DNA from: Laspinema sp. D2d
GTDB lineage: Bacteria > Cyanobacteriota > Cyanobacteriia > Cyanobacteriales > Laspinemataceae
DNA: 64,000 bases
NCBI RefSeq assembly: GCF_025370755.1
Contig: NZ_JAMXFC010000024.1
Coordinates: 38,723-102,722 of the forward strand
Direction: 5' to 3'
Every line of letters begins with the position of its first letter. The first letter of the stretch is position 1. The position numbers were made by a program, and so were the translations under genes. Under the pieces are notes generated by a model that did not search any database, was not told the DNA's origin, and saw only the letters and a list, made by a program, of their open reading frames with translations. Positions 29,853 through 40,900 of this stretch are shown here, piece after piece.

Positions 29853-32800
29853 TAGTCTGGATTAACTCAATAATTTTATCAAATCGCAGTTGAGTCACCA
29901 AATTGGTGAGGGGAGTTGCTAACGCGGTATGGGAATCGGGAATTTGGGTAATTAAGCTGGCGATCGCCTCATCATCCAATTCACTAGCCGCCTGATAGAG
30001 TTGGGTTTTCCACTCCGGCGACATTCCCTGCAAACATTCGCTGACTGTTAAGCATTCGCCTGGAACCGAGGGAGAGTGACTGCTCACATCCGCAGGCAGA
30101 ATTTCTTCATAAAGATAACGCACCCCTAAATGTTCCGCCATTTTTTGAAAAATCACGTCTTCGCGAAACGGCTTACTCGCAAAATCATCGCATCCTGCCT
30201 CCAAAACCATTGCCCGATTTTCGTCAAATGCACTGGCCGTTAATCCAATAATAACCGGAATTGGTCCATTAGTCATCCGTTTAATTTGCCGCGTCGCTTC
30301 ATAACCGTCCATCACCGGCATTTGCATATCCATCCAAATCAAATCGGGTTGCCAACTCCGCCACATCGTCACTCCATCTTGTCCATTCACCGCTTCGCGC
30401 ACTTCAAATCCCAGGGGTGACAATAGATTCTTTAATAATAGGCGGCTTTCCCATTTATCCTCAACCACCAGAATTCGATAGGTAGGTTGATTCGGCGCTA
30501 ACCCAATCACGCGCTGACGAGGTACTTCAGTCCCCTCAGTCATTGCCTCTACCGGATTAATTTGGATGTCAAATTTAAAAATTGTGCCGTTTCCTCGGGT
30601 AGAATGGACAGTAATTTCACCTCCCATTAATTGCACGAATTGACGGCTAATGGGAAGACCCAAGCCTGTCCCTGATTGCGATTTTCGGCCCGTTTCCGTT
30701 TGCACAAAGGGGTCAAATAAGCTATCTAGTTCTTCTTCACTAATTCCCGGTCCCGTATCTTCAATTTCACAGACCAAATAGGGGACTAATTCTCCCGCCA
30801 CTCCTTCCGTTAACAAAGCCTGGGTTTCGAGGGTAACCCGAACGGCGATTCCCCCTTTTTCTGTAAATTTGATTGCATTTCCCAGGAGATTAATAAAAAC
30901 TTGCCGCAATTTGCTTTCATCAGTTTTGATAAACGGCGGCAGATTGGAAGTCCGTTCAAAAATGAGTTGTAAGCCTTTAGATTCCGCTTTAAGCCGAAAC
31001 ATTTCTTCGAGGGAGTTTAATAAGCGATACAGATCGAAGCTGGTTTCATTCAGAGAAATTCGACCGGCTTCAATTTTAGACATTTCTAAGACATCATTAA
31101 TCAAACTCAGTAAATGTTCTCCCGCCCGAGAGATAATACCGAGATACTCTTGCTGCTGAGGTTTGAGGGTATTATCCCGGTTCAGAATTTGGGTAAACCC
31201 GAGAATGGCATTCAGGGGCGTTCGCAATTCATGGCTCATTTTTGAAAGAAATTCCCCTTTCGCTTGACTCGCAGCATCCGCCGCTTTCTTCGCTTCTTGC
31301 AAGGCTAATTCAACTCGTTTACGCTCAGTAATTTCAAAAATAATCCCATACCAAATAATTTCTCCATTTTCTTGTTTTTCAGGTGTGGAATTTCCTTGTA
31401 ACCAGTTAACTTCTCCCAATGGGTTGATAAACTTTCCTTCCCAGTTCCAAGGTTGTAAGGTTTTACCCGATTCGGCCACGGTGTCATAAAACCGCTGTAA
31501 ATCGTCAGGATGAATGGTATTAATAATTAAATAAACATCATCAATAATCTCTTGGGGGTTCTTATTATAGATGGCTTTGCACCCTTCACTGACAAATGAA
31601 AAATTCATGCGGCCATCCCCTTGCAGATGAAATTGATAGACCATACCTGGTACATTGGCGGTGATTTTTTGCAGTTTTGCTTCACTTTGAAGCAGGGCTT
31701 CTTCCGCTTGCTTGCGTTTAGTGATATCGCTGGCAGTCCCCGTCGTTCCGATCATGTTTCCTTCTAAATCTCGGATGATAATTATATTAAATAGAAAATT
31801 AATCGGATTTCCAGCTTTACTAAGATGAATAGTTTCATATTGATATAAGGATCCGGTTTTCAAAACCTCTTGAAACACTTCGATATCTTTGGCAGCTTGT
31901 TCAGGAGACTGAAAATCGGTGAAGGGACGACCAATCATTTCTTCCGGTTCATAGCCATGAATCTGTTTGACGGCTTGGTTAACAAAGGTAAAATAACCAG
32001 CTTGGTCAGTGGAAAAAATGATATCCTGAGAGGTTTCAACTAAATGGCGATATTTTTGTTCACTTTTAGCGAGGTATTCTTCAGCCAGCTTGCGATCGGT
32101 GACATCAAAAATGACCCCGCTCAGATACGTTATTTCTTCTGTTTCCCCTCGGATAGCTTGGCCTTTTTCATACATCCAGCGGGTACTCCCATCGACATGA
32201 ATAATTCGATACTCTACAATAAAAGGCTGGTTACTTGTAGTTGCTTCTAGTATAGCTGTTTCGCATTTTTCTCGGTCTTCAGGATGAATAATATTTCCAA
32301 AGCTTTGGGATTTATTGTTGATAAATGATTCGCTAGAGTAGCCCGTAATTACTTCCACAAAATCGCTAACATACTGCATGGTCCAATCCTGATCACATAA
32401 GCAGTGATAAACAGCACCGGGAATATTAGAAACTAGGGTACGGAATTGTTCTTCGCTTTGGCGGAGTGCTTCTTCGGCTAATTTGCGATCGCTAATATCG
32501 GTATTTGAACCGGCCATTCTAACCGGGTTACCCGCTTCATCCCAGAGGGCCTGTCCCCGATCTAAGATCCATTTGTAAGCTCCATCTTTACACTGTAAGC
32601 GATATTCAGTGCTATAAAAGGCAATTTTTCCCTGGAGATGATCTTGGAATAATTGGAAGACGCGGCTGTAATCCTCGGGATGAACTCGTTGCAACCATTC
32701 ATTAAAATCATTGGGAAGTTCAGGGTCCTCATATCCCAGAATTTGCTTCCATCGTGGGGAGAAAAATACTTCATTGGTTGCTAGATTCCAGTCCCAAATG

Positions 32801-35800
32801 CCATCATTGTTACCTTTTAAGGCTAACTGCCAGCGTTCTTCACTTTTTCGTAATTCTTCCTCTGCCTGTTTGCGCGCAGTGATATCAACAATTAACCCAT
32901 CCCATAGAATACTTCCATCCGCTTGTTGTTCTGGGTTGGCGTCCCCTTGCAGCCATTTAATTTGACCCGATATGATAATTCTCCAGATGGAATGCCACGG
33001 TTCTAAAGTGGTGGCTGAACGGGCGATCGAGTCTGCCTGTCTCTCGCGATCATCTGGATGAATGGGTTCAAAAAATAAAGTAGCTTCTTCCATCGCAGCT
33101 TCAGCTTCAAACCCATAAATTTTGCGGCAACCCGGACTGACATAAGGCGCAGTAAATCTCCCATCAGGATGTAATATAAATTGATAAATCATCCCGGGAA
33201 TGTTGGCGGCAAGATTATAATAGCGAGTGTGACTTTGTTCCAATTGCTGAGTCCGCTGTTGCACGGTTTGTTCAAGCTGGCGTGCATACTCTTTTTGAGC
33301 TTCATACAGTTGAGCATTTTCTAAGGCGATCGCGGCTTGAGAACAGAGCAATTTCAGCAGTTCCACTCGCGCTGGATTAAAGGCAGCGACAATAAGGTTA
33401 TTTTCCAGATAAAGAATACCGAGGAGTTTTCCCTGACCTAAAATGGGGCTACATAAAACCGACTTCGGCTGATTTGTTAAAATATAAGGGTCACTAGCAA
33501 ATTCTTCCTCTTGACTCGCATGGTTGAGGACGATATCTTCTTGGGTACGGCTGACATAGTTAATGATTGAAAGGGGCAGAATTAAGCTAGTTTCCACGGC
33601 GATCGCTTGGCGGATAGAGACTTCAGTTGCTTCAACTTGCCCCGAAGCTTGTATCACAAAATTGCCTTTTTGGTTCAGGAGCAAATATCCCGTTTGTGCA
33701 CCCGCATTTTCTATAGCAAGGCGCATTAACTTAGCTAATAACTTATCTAAAGATACTTCACCAATGAGCGCTTGGGCAGCTTGAATGACCGTATTGAAAT
33801 CTAAAGAAACTGTAGGAGAGCTACTGGTTGATTGATGATAATCCGTGTTATAAGATTGCAGAAAATAGGTTTGTTTAATTTTTGAGGTGAAGTCGGGATA
33901 GAGTTGTTCTAACTGATTAGTTTTCCCTTTTGCTCCCCAGCGGGTATAGCAATAATACGCTTCATTCAAGTAGGTTTCAGCGATTTTGGGTTTCCCCCAA
34001 TTACTATAAAATTGGGCTGCCAGTTCATCGGCAAGCGCTTCTTCTTGCAGATATCCAGCCTCTTTTGCTCCCGCTATGGCCCCGTCATACAGGTCCATTG
34101 CTTGCATCCGTTCACCCAGCACTTTGGCTCGTTCTGCCGCTACTAACTCATACTTATGTTGAAAGTTTATGGGAGCATGAACTGCCCAATTTTGCAATTG
34201 AATTTGATTCAAATCCACCTGTTCTAAATAGCTGGGGCGATTGCTTGCAGATAGGTTTGGATAAACGGCCAAAAGGCTTAAAGATTCGTAAAAATTGAGA
34301 ATAGCAACGTGGAGATACCCTAATGCTGATCGGCTTTGTTCTTTCGCTAAACCCGCAAATCTTACGGCTTCAGGATAGTCTTTAAAGTGGTACAGTAAAA
34401 TAGTTTTACATAAATAGACCATAAACAAAACCGTTCCACTTTTAGAAGCAATCAGCTTGGGCAGCATCTGCTTTTCATCAAAGCTGGCCCCTATTAAATC
34501 AGTGGGGTTTGAGGCTTCTCCTAATAAATTTAACCCAAGCTGCCTCCACACACTTCCATAATATATGGCGGTTTCTATTTTGCTGTTTTGGGCTAGATTA
34601 ATATATTTTTCTTGTTGTTCTACGACAACCTCTAACCTATTTTCAGTCAAAACCGCAAATGCACAATAGTTCCCCGCACAATAACAAGCCCATTCTATAT
34701 CCCCGGTTTCCAAGCCAGTTTGTACCCCTTCTATAAATTGAGGTAAACTATTTTTTCCATGTTCTTTCCAGGGTCGGTTATGAGCATTGAACAGATTATA
34801 AACTTTAGCTGCTAATTCTTTATTATTAAATTTTTCTAGTAGTTTTAAAGCGATTTTTCCCGACTGATATCCCGCTTCAATCTCTCCTAAACCGGATAAG
34901 AACAAGCCATAAAATCCATAAGCAAAAGCGGCTAATCCCGAGTTTCCTTCTCGAATACAAAACTGAATCATCGTTAAAATTATTTGAGGAAACATCTCGG
35001 GTTTAGCAAAAAATACGGGGGCGCACAGGGTGGTTAAAATCCGTAATGCTGAGAGTTTGTCGGGGTCTGTGAGGGTGGGGATATATTCTAGTTCACTCAG
35101 AGAGGGAAGGGGAATTACTAGATTCTCTATGGAGTCGATAGGGAGGAGTTCTATCCTCAATTCTTTTAAAATTTGGAGTCCCTGGTTGATCGCTGGGAGA
35201 ATTTTTAGTTGCGCGCTATAAACTTGCATTTGCAGTTCGCCAAGTTTGACCCGATCGCGGGGTGACATAGAATGTTGAAACGCCAAATCAAGGAGGGTCA
35301 ATGCTGAGTCAAAGTTAGCGTTTAAATATTCTATTTCGATGGCTTCAAGATACAAAGAAAATGTCAGCACATAGTCTGTTTCCCAACTATTTGCGGTTAA
35401 GATTTTTAGGCCAATCGTGACATAGTTGAGGGCCGCTTCGTAAGCGATCGCCGCTTTGGCTTTTTTGGTGGCGATCAGGTTAAGTTGAGCAATCCGATTG
35501 AGGCAATGGCGATCGGTGATTTGCTCTATAGCTATATTCAAATGATTAACCCGTTCAAAAACAACGGCTTCCATCTCTTCTTCCGCAGTTGCCTCTAGTA
35601 AGAGTTGACCGATTTTAAGATGGGTTTCTTTTCGGGATTCTTCAGGAATTAAAGAATAGGCAGCTTGTTGGACGCGATCGTGCAGAAATTGGTAGGCGAT
35701 CGGTACATTTTCTCCTTCTTCCTGAATCATGGGAATTGGGTCCAGGGCTGAACCCGGTAAAATTAAACCCGCTTGCAATGCTGACTCCAATTGAGCGGCG

Positions 35801-37728
35801 GTGACTAAAGCAGATTTTTGATTAAGAATTCCGAGAATCTCTACAGTAAAAGTGTTACCCATACAAGCCGCAAGACTGAGAAGATTTTGGGTATCTTCAG
35901 GCAGCCTTTGGATTCTTTTTATGATTAATTCCCCTACACTGCAATCACAGAGACCCATGCCCTGAATTTGTTTTATATCCCACTGCCAACTTTGGGACGA
36001 CCAATCATAAAATAACGCGGATTCTCGATAAAAAGTTGTCAAAATTTGGGTTGCAAAAAATGGATTGCCTCCTGCCTGCTTAAATATAATTTCGGCTAAA
36101 CTTTTAGAATTTACTGCTTCTTGTAACGTATCGGCAATCATTTTTTCAATTTCAGCCAGTTGTAACGGCTGTAAATTTAGATGAGTCACTCTCACCCCTG
36201 TTTCTGCCAGTCTTTCTAAGGTCTGAATGGTTGGATGTAAAGGAGAAACTTCGTTATTTCGGTAGGCTGCAATCAACAATAAATTTTGACGATCTGAATC
36301 GCTCATTAACCCTTCAATTAACTTGAGGGAAGCCCAATCAGCCCACTGTAAGTCATCTAAAAATAAAACGAGGGGTTTTTCACCTTGAGTAAAAACGGTA
36401 ATAAACTGGTGAAATAAGCGGTTAAATCGGTTTTTAGATTCGGTAAATCCCAAGTCCGGCACGGGAGGCTGTTTGCCGATAATTAATTCTAATGCGGGAA
36501 TTACATCGATTATAATTTGTCCGTTACTCCCCAAAGCCTCCAGCAGCTTTTTTTGCCATTGGTGAATTTGAGCAGCGGATTCTTTCAGGAGTTGCCGAAT
36601 TAATGAATCAAAGGCTTGAATCAATGAATCATAGGGAATATTTTGCTTAAATAGGTCAAACTTGCCACTAATAAAATAGCCGTGATGTCGCACCCATTGT
36701 TTTTGAGTTTCTTGGACTAAGGCCGATTTACCTATTCCGGAATAACCGGCAACGGTTACCAGTTCAGCCGCACCTTCACAGATTCGCTCAAAAGCGGCCA
36801 ATAATTGGGCTTGTTCGGTTTCTCGTCCATAGAGTTTTTGGGAAATTTGTAATTCTCCCGAATAATCTTTTTGGCCTAATTTAAATTCGTTAATCTTCCC
36901 CTGGTGTTCCCATTGATTCAAACAATATTCCAAATCATACTTTAAGCCAAACCCACTTTGATAACGCTCTTCAGCAGTCTTTGACAATAATTTTATCACC
37001 AGGTTAGAAACCGCTACCGGAATCTCAGAAATGAGGTCTCTGGGTGGAACGGGCACGCGGGCAATATGGCAATGAATTAATGCGATCGCCTCCTGGACTT
37101 GATAGGGTAATTCTCCCGTGAGCATTTCATAAAAAGTCACCCCTAATGAATAAAAATCGGTACGATAATCGATCGCCCGATTCATCCGCCCAGTTTGTTC
37201 GGGAGACATATAAGCCAGGGTGCCTTCCAGATGATTCGGATGGACTGCCGTAGAAGTTTCTCTCGACAATTTGGAGGCGATCGCAAAGTCAATTAATTTT
37301 ACCTCTAAATTTTCTGGATTGATAATAATATTGCTAGGTTTAATATCTTTATGAATAATTTGATGTTGATGAATTTCACCTAAGGTTTGGGCCAGTTGAA
37401 TAGCTACTGTTAAAAAATCTTTGACCTCTAACTGGCGTTGCTGGAGGAATGTTTTTAAAGAAATCCCGCCTGAGTCGGGTAAAATTAACACCGGCAGGTG
37501 ATTGCTGATCTCCAGACTTAACGGCAGAATGATTCCCCCAGAGGTTAAAGTCTTGGTAATCTCATATTCATGATGGAGTTGAGCAATATCTGTTGGGTTT
37601 GGATAGTCAGTGCCTAGGGCTTTTAAAATAACCGGGAACCCATCCGCTTCTCGAATACCTCGATACACCACCCGCCTACTGTTTCGGTAAATTTCTTGTC
37701 TAATCTGATAGCCGCTCAGTTCAATCAT
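29845..37728 (-). CDS. Giant Ser/Thr-His hybrid kinase, 5 PAS (copy C)
   Basis: A 2627-residue protein of the trifunctional Ser/Thr kinase/ATPase/histidine kinase family (HstK-like). Order: Ser/Thr kinase (about 1-265; K36, HKD 126-128, DFA 147-149); AAA-type ATPase with Walker A lysine at 334 and Walker B (LVLFLDDLQWAD) near 450; a long TPR-like helical region to about 1290; GAF (about 1305-1480); coiled coil; five PAS domains (about 1500-2145); histidine kinase with H2166; ATPase; receiver with D2467; a helical tail. The metal-loop glycine of DFG is alanine. AGGAGGTGA before the ATG is a near-perfect ribosome-binding site. The stop overlaps the cyclase start by 8 bases. It is the third of three tandem paralogues. 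Confidence 0.95.
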   Translation of the reverse strand: MIELSGYQIRQEIYRNSRRVVYRGIREADGFPVILKALGTDYPNPTDIAQLHHEYEITKTLTSGGIILPLSLEISNHLPVLILPDSGGISLKTFLQQRQLEVKDFLTVAIQLAQTLGEIHQHQIIHKDIKPSNIIINPENLEVKLIDFAIASKLSRETSTAVHPNHLEGTLAYMSPEQTGRMNRAIDYRTDFYSLGVTFYEMLTGELPYQVQEAIALIHCHIARVPVPPRDLISEIPVAVSNLVIKLLSKTAEERYQSGFGLKYDLEYCLNQWEHQGKINEFKLGQKDYSGELQISQKLYGRETEQAQLLAAFERICEGAAELVTVAGYSGIGKSALVQETQKQWVRHHGYFISGKFDLFKQNIPYDSLIQAFDSLIRQLLKESAAQIHQWQKKLLEALGSNGQIIIDVIPALELIIGKQPPVPDLGFTESKNRFNRLFHQFITVFTQGEKPLVLFLDDLQWADWASLKLIEGLMSDSDRQNLLLIAAYRNNEVSPLHPTIQTLERLAETGVRVTHLNLQPLQLAEIEKMIADTLQEAVNSKSLAEIIFKQAGGNPFFATQILTTFYRESALFYDWSSQSWQWDIKQIQGMGLCDCSVGELIIKRIQRLPEDTQNLLSLAACMGNTFTVEILGILNQKSALVTAAQLESALQAGLILPGSALDPIPMIQEEGENVPIAYQFLHDRVQQAAYSLIPEESRKETHLKIGQLLLEATAEEEMEAVVFERVNHLNIAIEQITDRHCLNRIAQLNLIATKKAKAAIAYEAALNYVTIGLKILTANSWETDYVLTFSLYLEAIEIEYLNANFDSALTLLDLAFQHSMSPRDRVKLGELQMQVYSAQLKILPAINQGLQILKELRIELLPIDSIENLVIPLPSLSELEYIPTLTDPDKLSALRILTTLCAPVFFAKPEMFPQIILTMIQFCIREGNSGLAAFAYGFYGLFLSGLGEIEAGYQSGKIALKLLEKFNNKELAAKVYNLFNAHNRPWKEHGKNSLPQFIEGVQTGLETGDIEWACYCAGNYCAFAVLTENRLEVVVEQQEKYINLAQNSKIETAIYYGSVWRQLGLNLLGEASNPTDLIGASFDEKQMLPKLIASKSGTVLFMVYLCKTILLYHFKDYPEAVRFAGLAKEQSRSALGYLHVAILNFYESLSLLAVYPNLSASNRPSYLEQVDLNQIQLQNWAVHAPINFQHKYELVAAERAKVLGERMQAMDLYDGAIAGAKEAGYLQEEALADELAAQFYSNWGKPKIAETYLNEAYYCYTRWGAKGKTNQLEQLYPDFTSKIKQTYFLQSYNTDYHQSTSSSPTVSLDFNTVIQAAQALIGEVSLDKLLAKLMRLAIENAGAQTGYLLLNQKGNFVIQASGQVEATEVSIRQAIAVETSLILPLSIINYVSRTQEDIVLNHASQEEEFASDPYILTNQPKSVLCSPILGQGKLLGILYLENNLIVAAFNPARVELLKLLCSQAAIALENAQLYEAQKEYARQLEQTVQQRTQQLEQSHTRYYNLAANIPGMIYQFILHPDGRFTAPYVSPGCRKIYGFEAEAAMEEATLFFEPIHPDDRERQADSIARSATTLEPWHSIWRIIISGQIKWLQGDANPEQQADGSILWDGLIVDITARKQAEEELRKSEERWQLALKGNNDGIWDWNLATNEVFFSPRWKQILGYEDPELPNDFNEWLQRVHPEDYSRVFQLFQDHLQGKIAFYSTEYRLQCKDGAYKWILDRGQALWDEAGNPVRMAGSNTDISDRKLAEEALRQSEEQFRTLVSNIPGAVYHCLCDQDWTMQYVSDFVEVITGYSSESFINNKSQSFGNIIHPEDREKCETAILEATTSNQPFIVEYRIIHVDGSTRWMYEKGQAIRGETEEITYLSGVIFDVTDRKLAEEYLAKSEQKYRHLVETSQDIIFSTDQAGYFTFVNQAVKQIHGYEPEEMIGRPFTDFQSPEQAAKDIEVFQEVLKTGSLYQYETIHLSKAGNPINFLFNIIIIRDLEGNMIGTTGTASDITKRKQAEEALLQSEAKLQKITANVPGMVYQFHLQGDGRMNFSFVSEGCKAIYNKNPQEIIDDVYLIINTIHPDDLQRFYDTVAESGKTLQPWNWEGKFINPLGEVNWLQGNSTPEKQENGEIIWYGIIFEITERKRVELALQEAKKAADAASQAKGEFLSKMSHELRTPLNAILGFTQILNRDNTLKPQQQEYLGIISRAGEHLLSLINDVLEMSKIEAGRISLNETSFDLYRLLNSLEEMFRLKAESKGLQLIFERTSNLPPFIKTDESKLRQVFINLLGNAIKFTEKGGIAVRVTLETQALLTEGVAGELVPYLVCEIEDTGPGISEEELDSLFDPFVQTETGRKSQSGTGLGLPISRQFVQLMGGEITVHSTRGNGTIFKFDIQINPVEAMTEGTEVPRQRVIGLAPNQPTYRILVVEDKWESRLLLKNLLSPLGFEVREAVNGQDGVTMWRSWQPDLIWMDMQMPVMDGYEATRQIKRMTNGPIPVIIGLTASAFDENRAMVLEAGCDDFASKPFREDVIFQKMAEHLGVRYLYEEILPADVSSHSPSVPGECLTVSECLQGMSPEWKTQLYQAASELDDEAIASLITQIPDSHTALATPLTNLVTQLRFDKIIELIQTND

Positions 37729-37926
37729 ATTTTTTCACCTCCTGTCCTATTTTTTTTAATTAATTAAGGGTAACTACCGACAAATAACCGGGTTAATTCA
37801 GGGAATTTATCCATTAATTTAAGTTGTTTATCCTGGATAATTTAGAACGCTTTTAATTTCTCATCTACTCCTGAGCTTTTTCTAAAAGTTATACAAAAAT
37901 TTTACTATAACTTATAAAAACCTGGA

Positions 37927-40900
37927 TTATTCATTATTTTGAATTAACTCGATAATTTTGTCAAACCGCAGATGAGTTACAAAATTAGTAATCTGGTTAG
38001 CTAACGCCTGATTGCAGTCAGGAATTTGGGCAGTTAAACTGGCGATCGCCTCATCATCCAATTCTCTCGCTGCTTGATGGAGTTGAGTTGTCCACTCTGG
38101 CGACATTCGCTGTAAACATTCGGCGATAACGGCTGCTTCTGACTGAACCGACGGTTGGGCATTATTTCCATTGGAAGAGCGAACTTCTTCATAGACATAA
38201 TGCACCCCCAAATGTTCAGCCATTTTTTCAAAAATGACGGGTTCGCGAAACGGCTTACTCGCAAAATCATCACATCCTGCCTCTAAAACTTTAATTCGAT
38301 TCTCTTCAAATGCACTAGCTGTTAACCCAATAATCACCGGAATTTGTCCGATATTTGCCTGTTTAATTTGCTTCGTAGCTTCGTAGCCATCCATCACCGG
38401 CATTTGCATATCCATCCAAATTAGATGGGGTTGCCAACTCTGGGATATCCTCACCGCTTCTGCTCCATTCGTGGCTTCCCGGACTTCAAAACCTACAGGT
38501 GAAAGTAGATTGACTAATAATAGACGGCTTTCCCATTTATCCTCAACCACCAGAATCCGATAAGTCGGTTGATTCGCGGCTAAACCGATGACTCGTTGGC
38601 TGGATTGTTGAGTGATTTCACTCATGCCCTCTGCCGAACTAATTTTGAGGTTAAATTTAAAAATAGTGCCTTTTTTCACCGTAGAGTTCACCGTAATTTC
38701 TCCTCCCATTAATTGCACAAACTGACGGCTAATAGGCAGACCTAATCCCGTTCCTGATTGAGAATTTCTTCCTGTTTCTGTTTGGAAAAAGGGGTCAAAT
38801 AAATTATCCATTTCTTCGGGACTAATCCCCGGCCCGGTATCTTCGATTTCACAGACTAAATAAGTCTGATTTTCTTCCCCGTGACTGTTGGAATTAGAAG
38901 AAAGCTGTCCATTTAATGGGAAAGATGGGGATTTAGTTGTTACCCGAACGATTACTCCACCTTGTTCGGTAAACTTGATGGCATTCCCCAACAAATTAAT
39001 GAAAACTTGCCGTAATTTACTTTCGTCAGTTTTGATAAACTGAGGAACATCAAAATTCCGTTCAAACATGAGCTGTAAGCCTTGGGATTCAGCTTTAAGT
39101 TTAAACATTTCTTCGAGAGAGGTTAACAGCCGATATAGGTCAAAGCTGGTTTCATTTAGAGAAATTCGACCGGCTTCGATTTTAGACATTTCCAACACAT
39201 CATTAATCAAGGTAAGCAGGTGTTCTCCCGCCCGAGAGATAATACCTAAATAGTCTTGCTGTTGAGGTTTAAGGCTGTTGTCCCGGTTGAGAATTTGCGT
39301 AAAGCCGAGAATCGCATTGAGTGGGGTTCGCAATTCGTGGCTCATTTTAGAGAGGAATTCCCCCTTGGCTTTGCTGGCAGCATCCGCCGATTCTTTAGCT
39401 TGTTGCAGAGCTAATTCCGCTTGTTTCCGCTGCGTAATATCGCTGGCTGTGCCGGTTAATCCTAATAGGTTTCCCTGAGCATCTTGCCGACTAATGGCAT
39501 TGATCAACAGATAAATGGGTCGGCCATCTTTTGCAATGTCTATGGTTTCATATTGAGAAAGAGAATGTCCCGCTACAATTTCATCAAACGCTGCTTGATC
39601 TGGGTTATTATTCTTATATTCAGAAGGCTTAAATTCGGAAAAATGATGACCGATCATGTCCTCGGGTTCATACCCATAAATCTCTTTAACGGCTTGATTC
39701 ACAAAAGTAAAATAACCTTGACTATTCATAGAAAATATCATTTCCTGAGAGGTTTCCACTAAGTCGCGATACTTCCGTTCACTTTCCGCTAATGCTTCTT
39801 CGGCTAATTTGCGATCGGTGATATCTGTAATTGATCCAACCATTCGGATTGGGTGTCCGGCTACATCCCAGAGTGCCTGACCCCGCGCTAAAACCCACTT
39901 GTAGGTATCATTTTTGCACCGCAGGCGATGTTCCGTGGCGAAATAGGATGTTTGACCATAAAAATGTTCTTTAATGGCCTGCATGACCCAACTTCCATCA
40001 TGGGGATGTATGCGACTGACCCAGGTATTTGAGTGGTTGAGAAGTTCATGATCTTCATAACCGAGGATTTCTTTCCAGCGACTTGAAAAGAACGCTTCAT
40101 TGGTTTTTAAATTCCAGTCCCAAATGCCATCATTGTTGCCTTGTAAGGCTAATTGCCAGCGTTCTTCACTCTGCCGCAATTCCTCTTCTGCCTGTTTGCG
40201 ATCGCTGATATCAACTACTAATCCATCCCAGAGAATACTCCCATCCGGTTGCTTTTCTGGGTTGGCATCTCCTTGAACCCATTTAATTTGACCCGCTACG
40301 ATAATTCTCCAGATGGAATGCCACGGTTCTAAGGTAGTGGCTGAACGGGTGATAGATTCAGTATGTTGCTCGCGATCGCCTAAATGAATTTTCTCAGACA
40401 ATAAAGAGGTGTCTTCCATCGCAGCTTCGGCTTCAATGCCATAAATTTTGTAGCAACCAGGACTGATGTAAGGACAACTGAATGTCCCATCAGGATGCCT
40501 TTTAAATTGATAAATCATCCCCGGAATATTGCCAGCGAGATTATAATATCGGGTATTGCTTTGTTGTAATTGTTGGGTACGCTCTTGTACCGTTTGCTCT
40601 AACTTCCGGGAATACTCTTTTTGTTCTTCATAAAGTTGGGCATTTTCTAAAGCGATCGCCGCTTGAGAGGAAAGGAGTTTGAGCAATTCAACTCGCGACG
40701 GACTAAAGGCACCGACAATGAGGTTATTTTCTAGGTAGAGAATCCCAATGAGTTTACCTTGACCCAAAATAGGCGTACATAAAACTGACTTTGGCTGCGT
40801 TGCTAAAATGTAGGGGTCACTGATAAATTGGTCATTTTCACTGGCATCGTTGAGAACAACATCCTCTTGAGTGCGACTGACATAATTAATTAAAGATAGG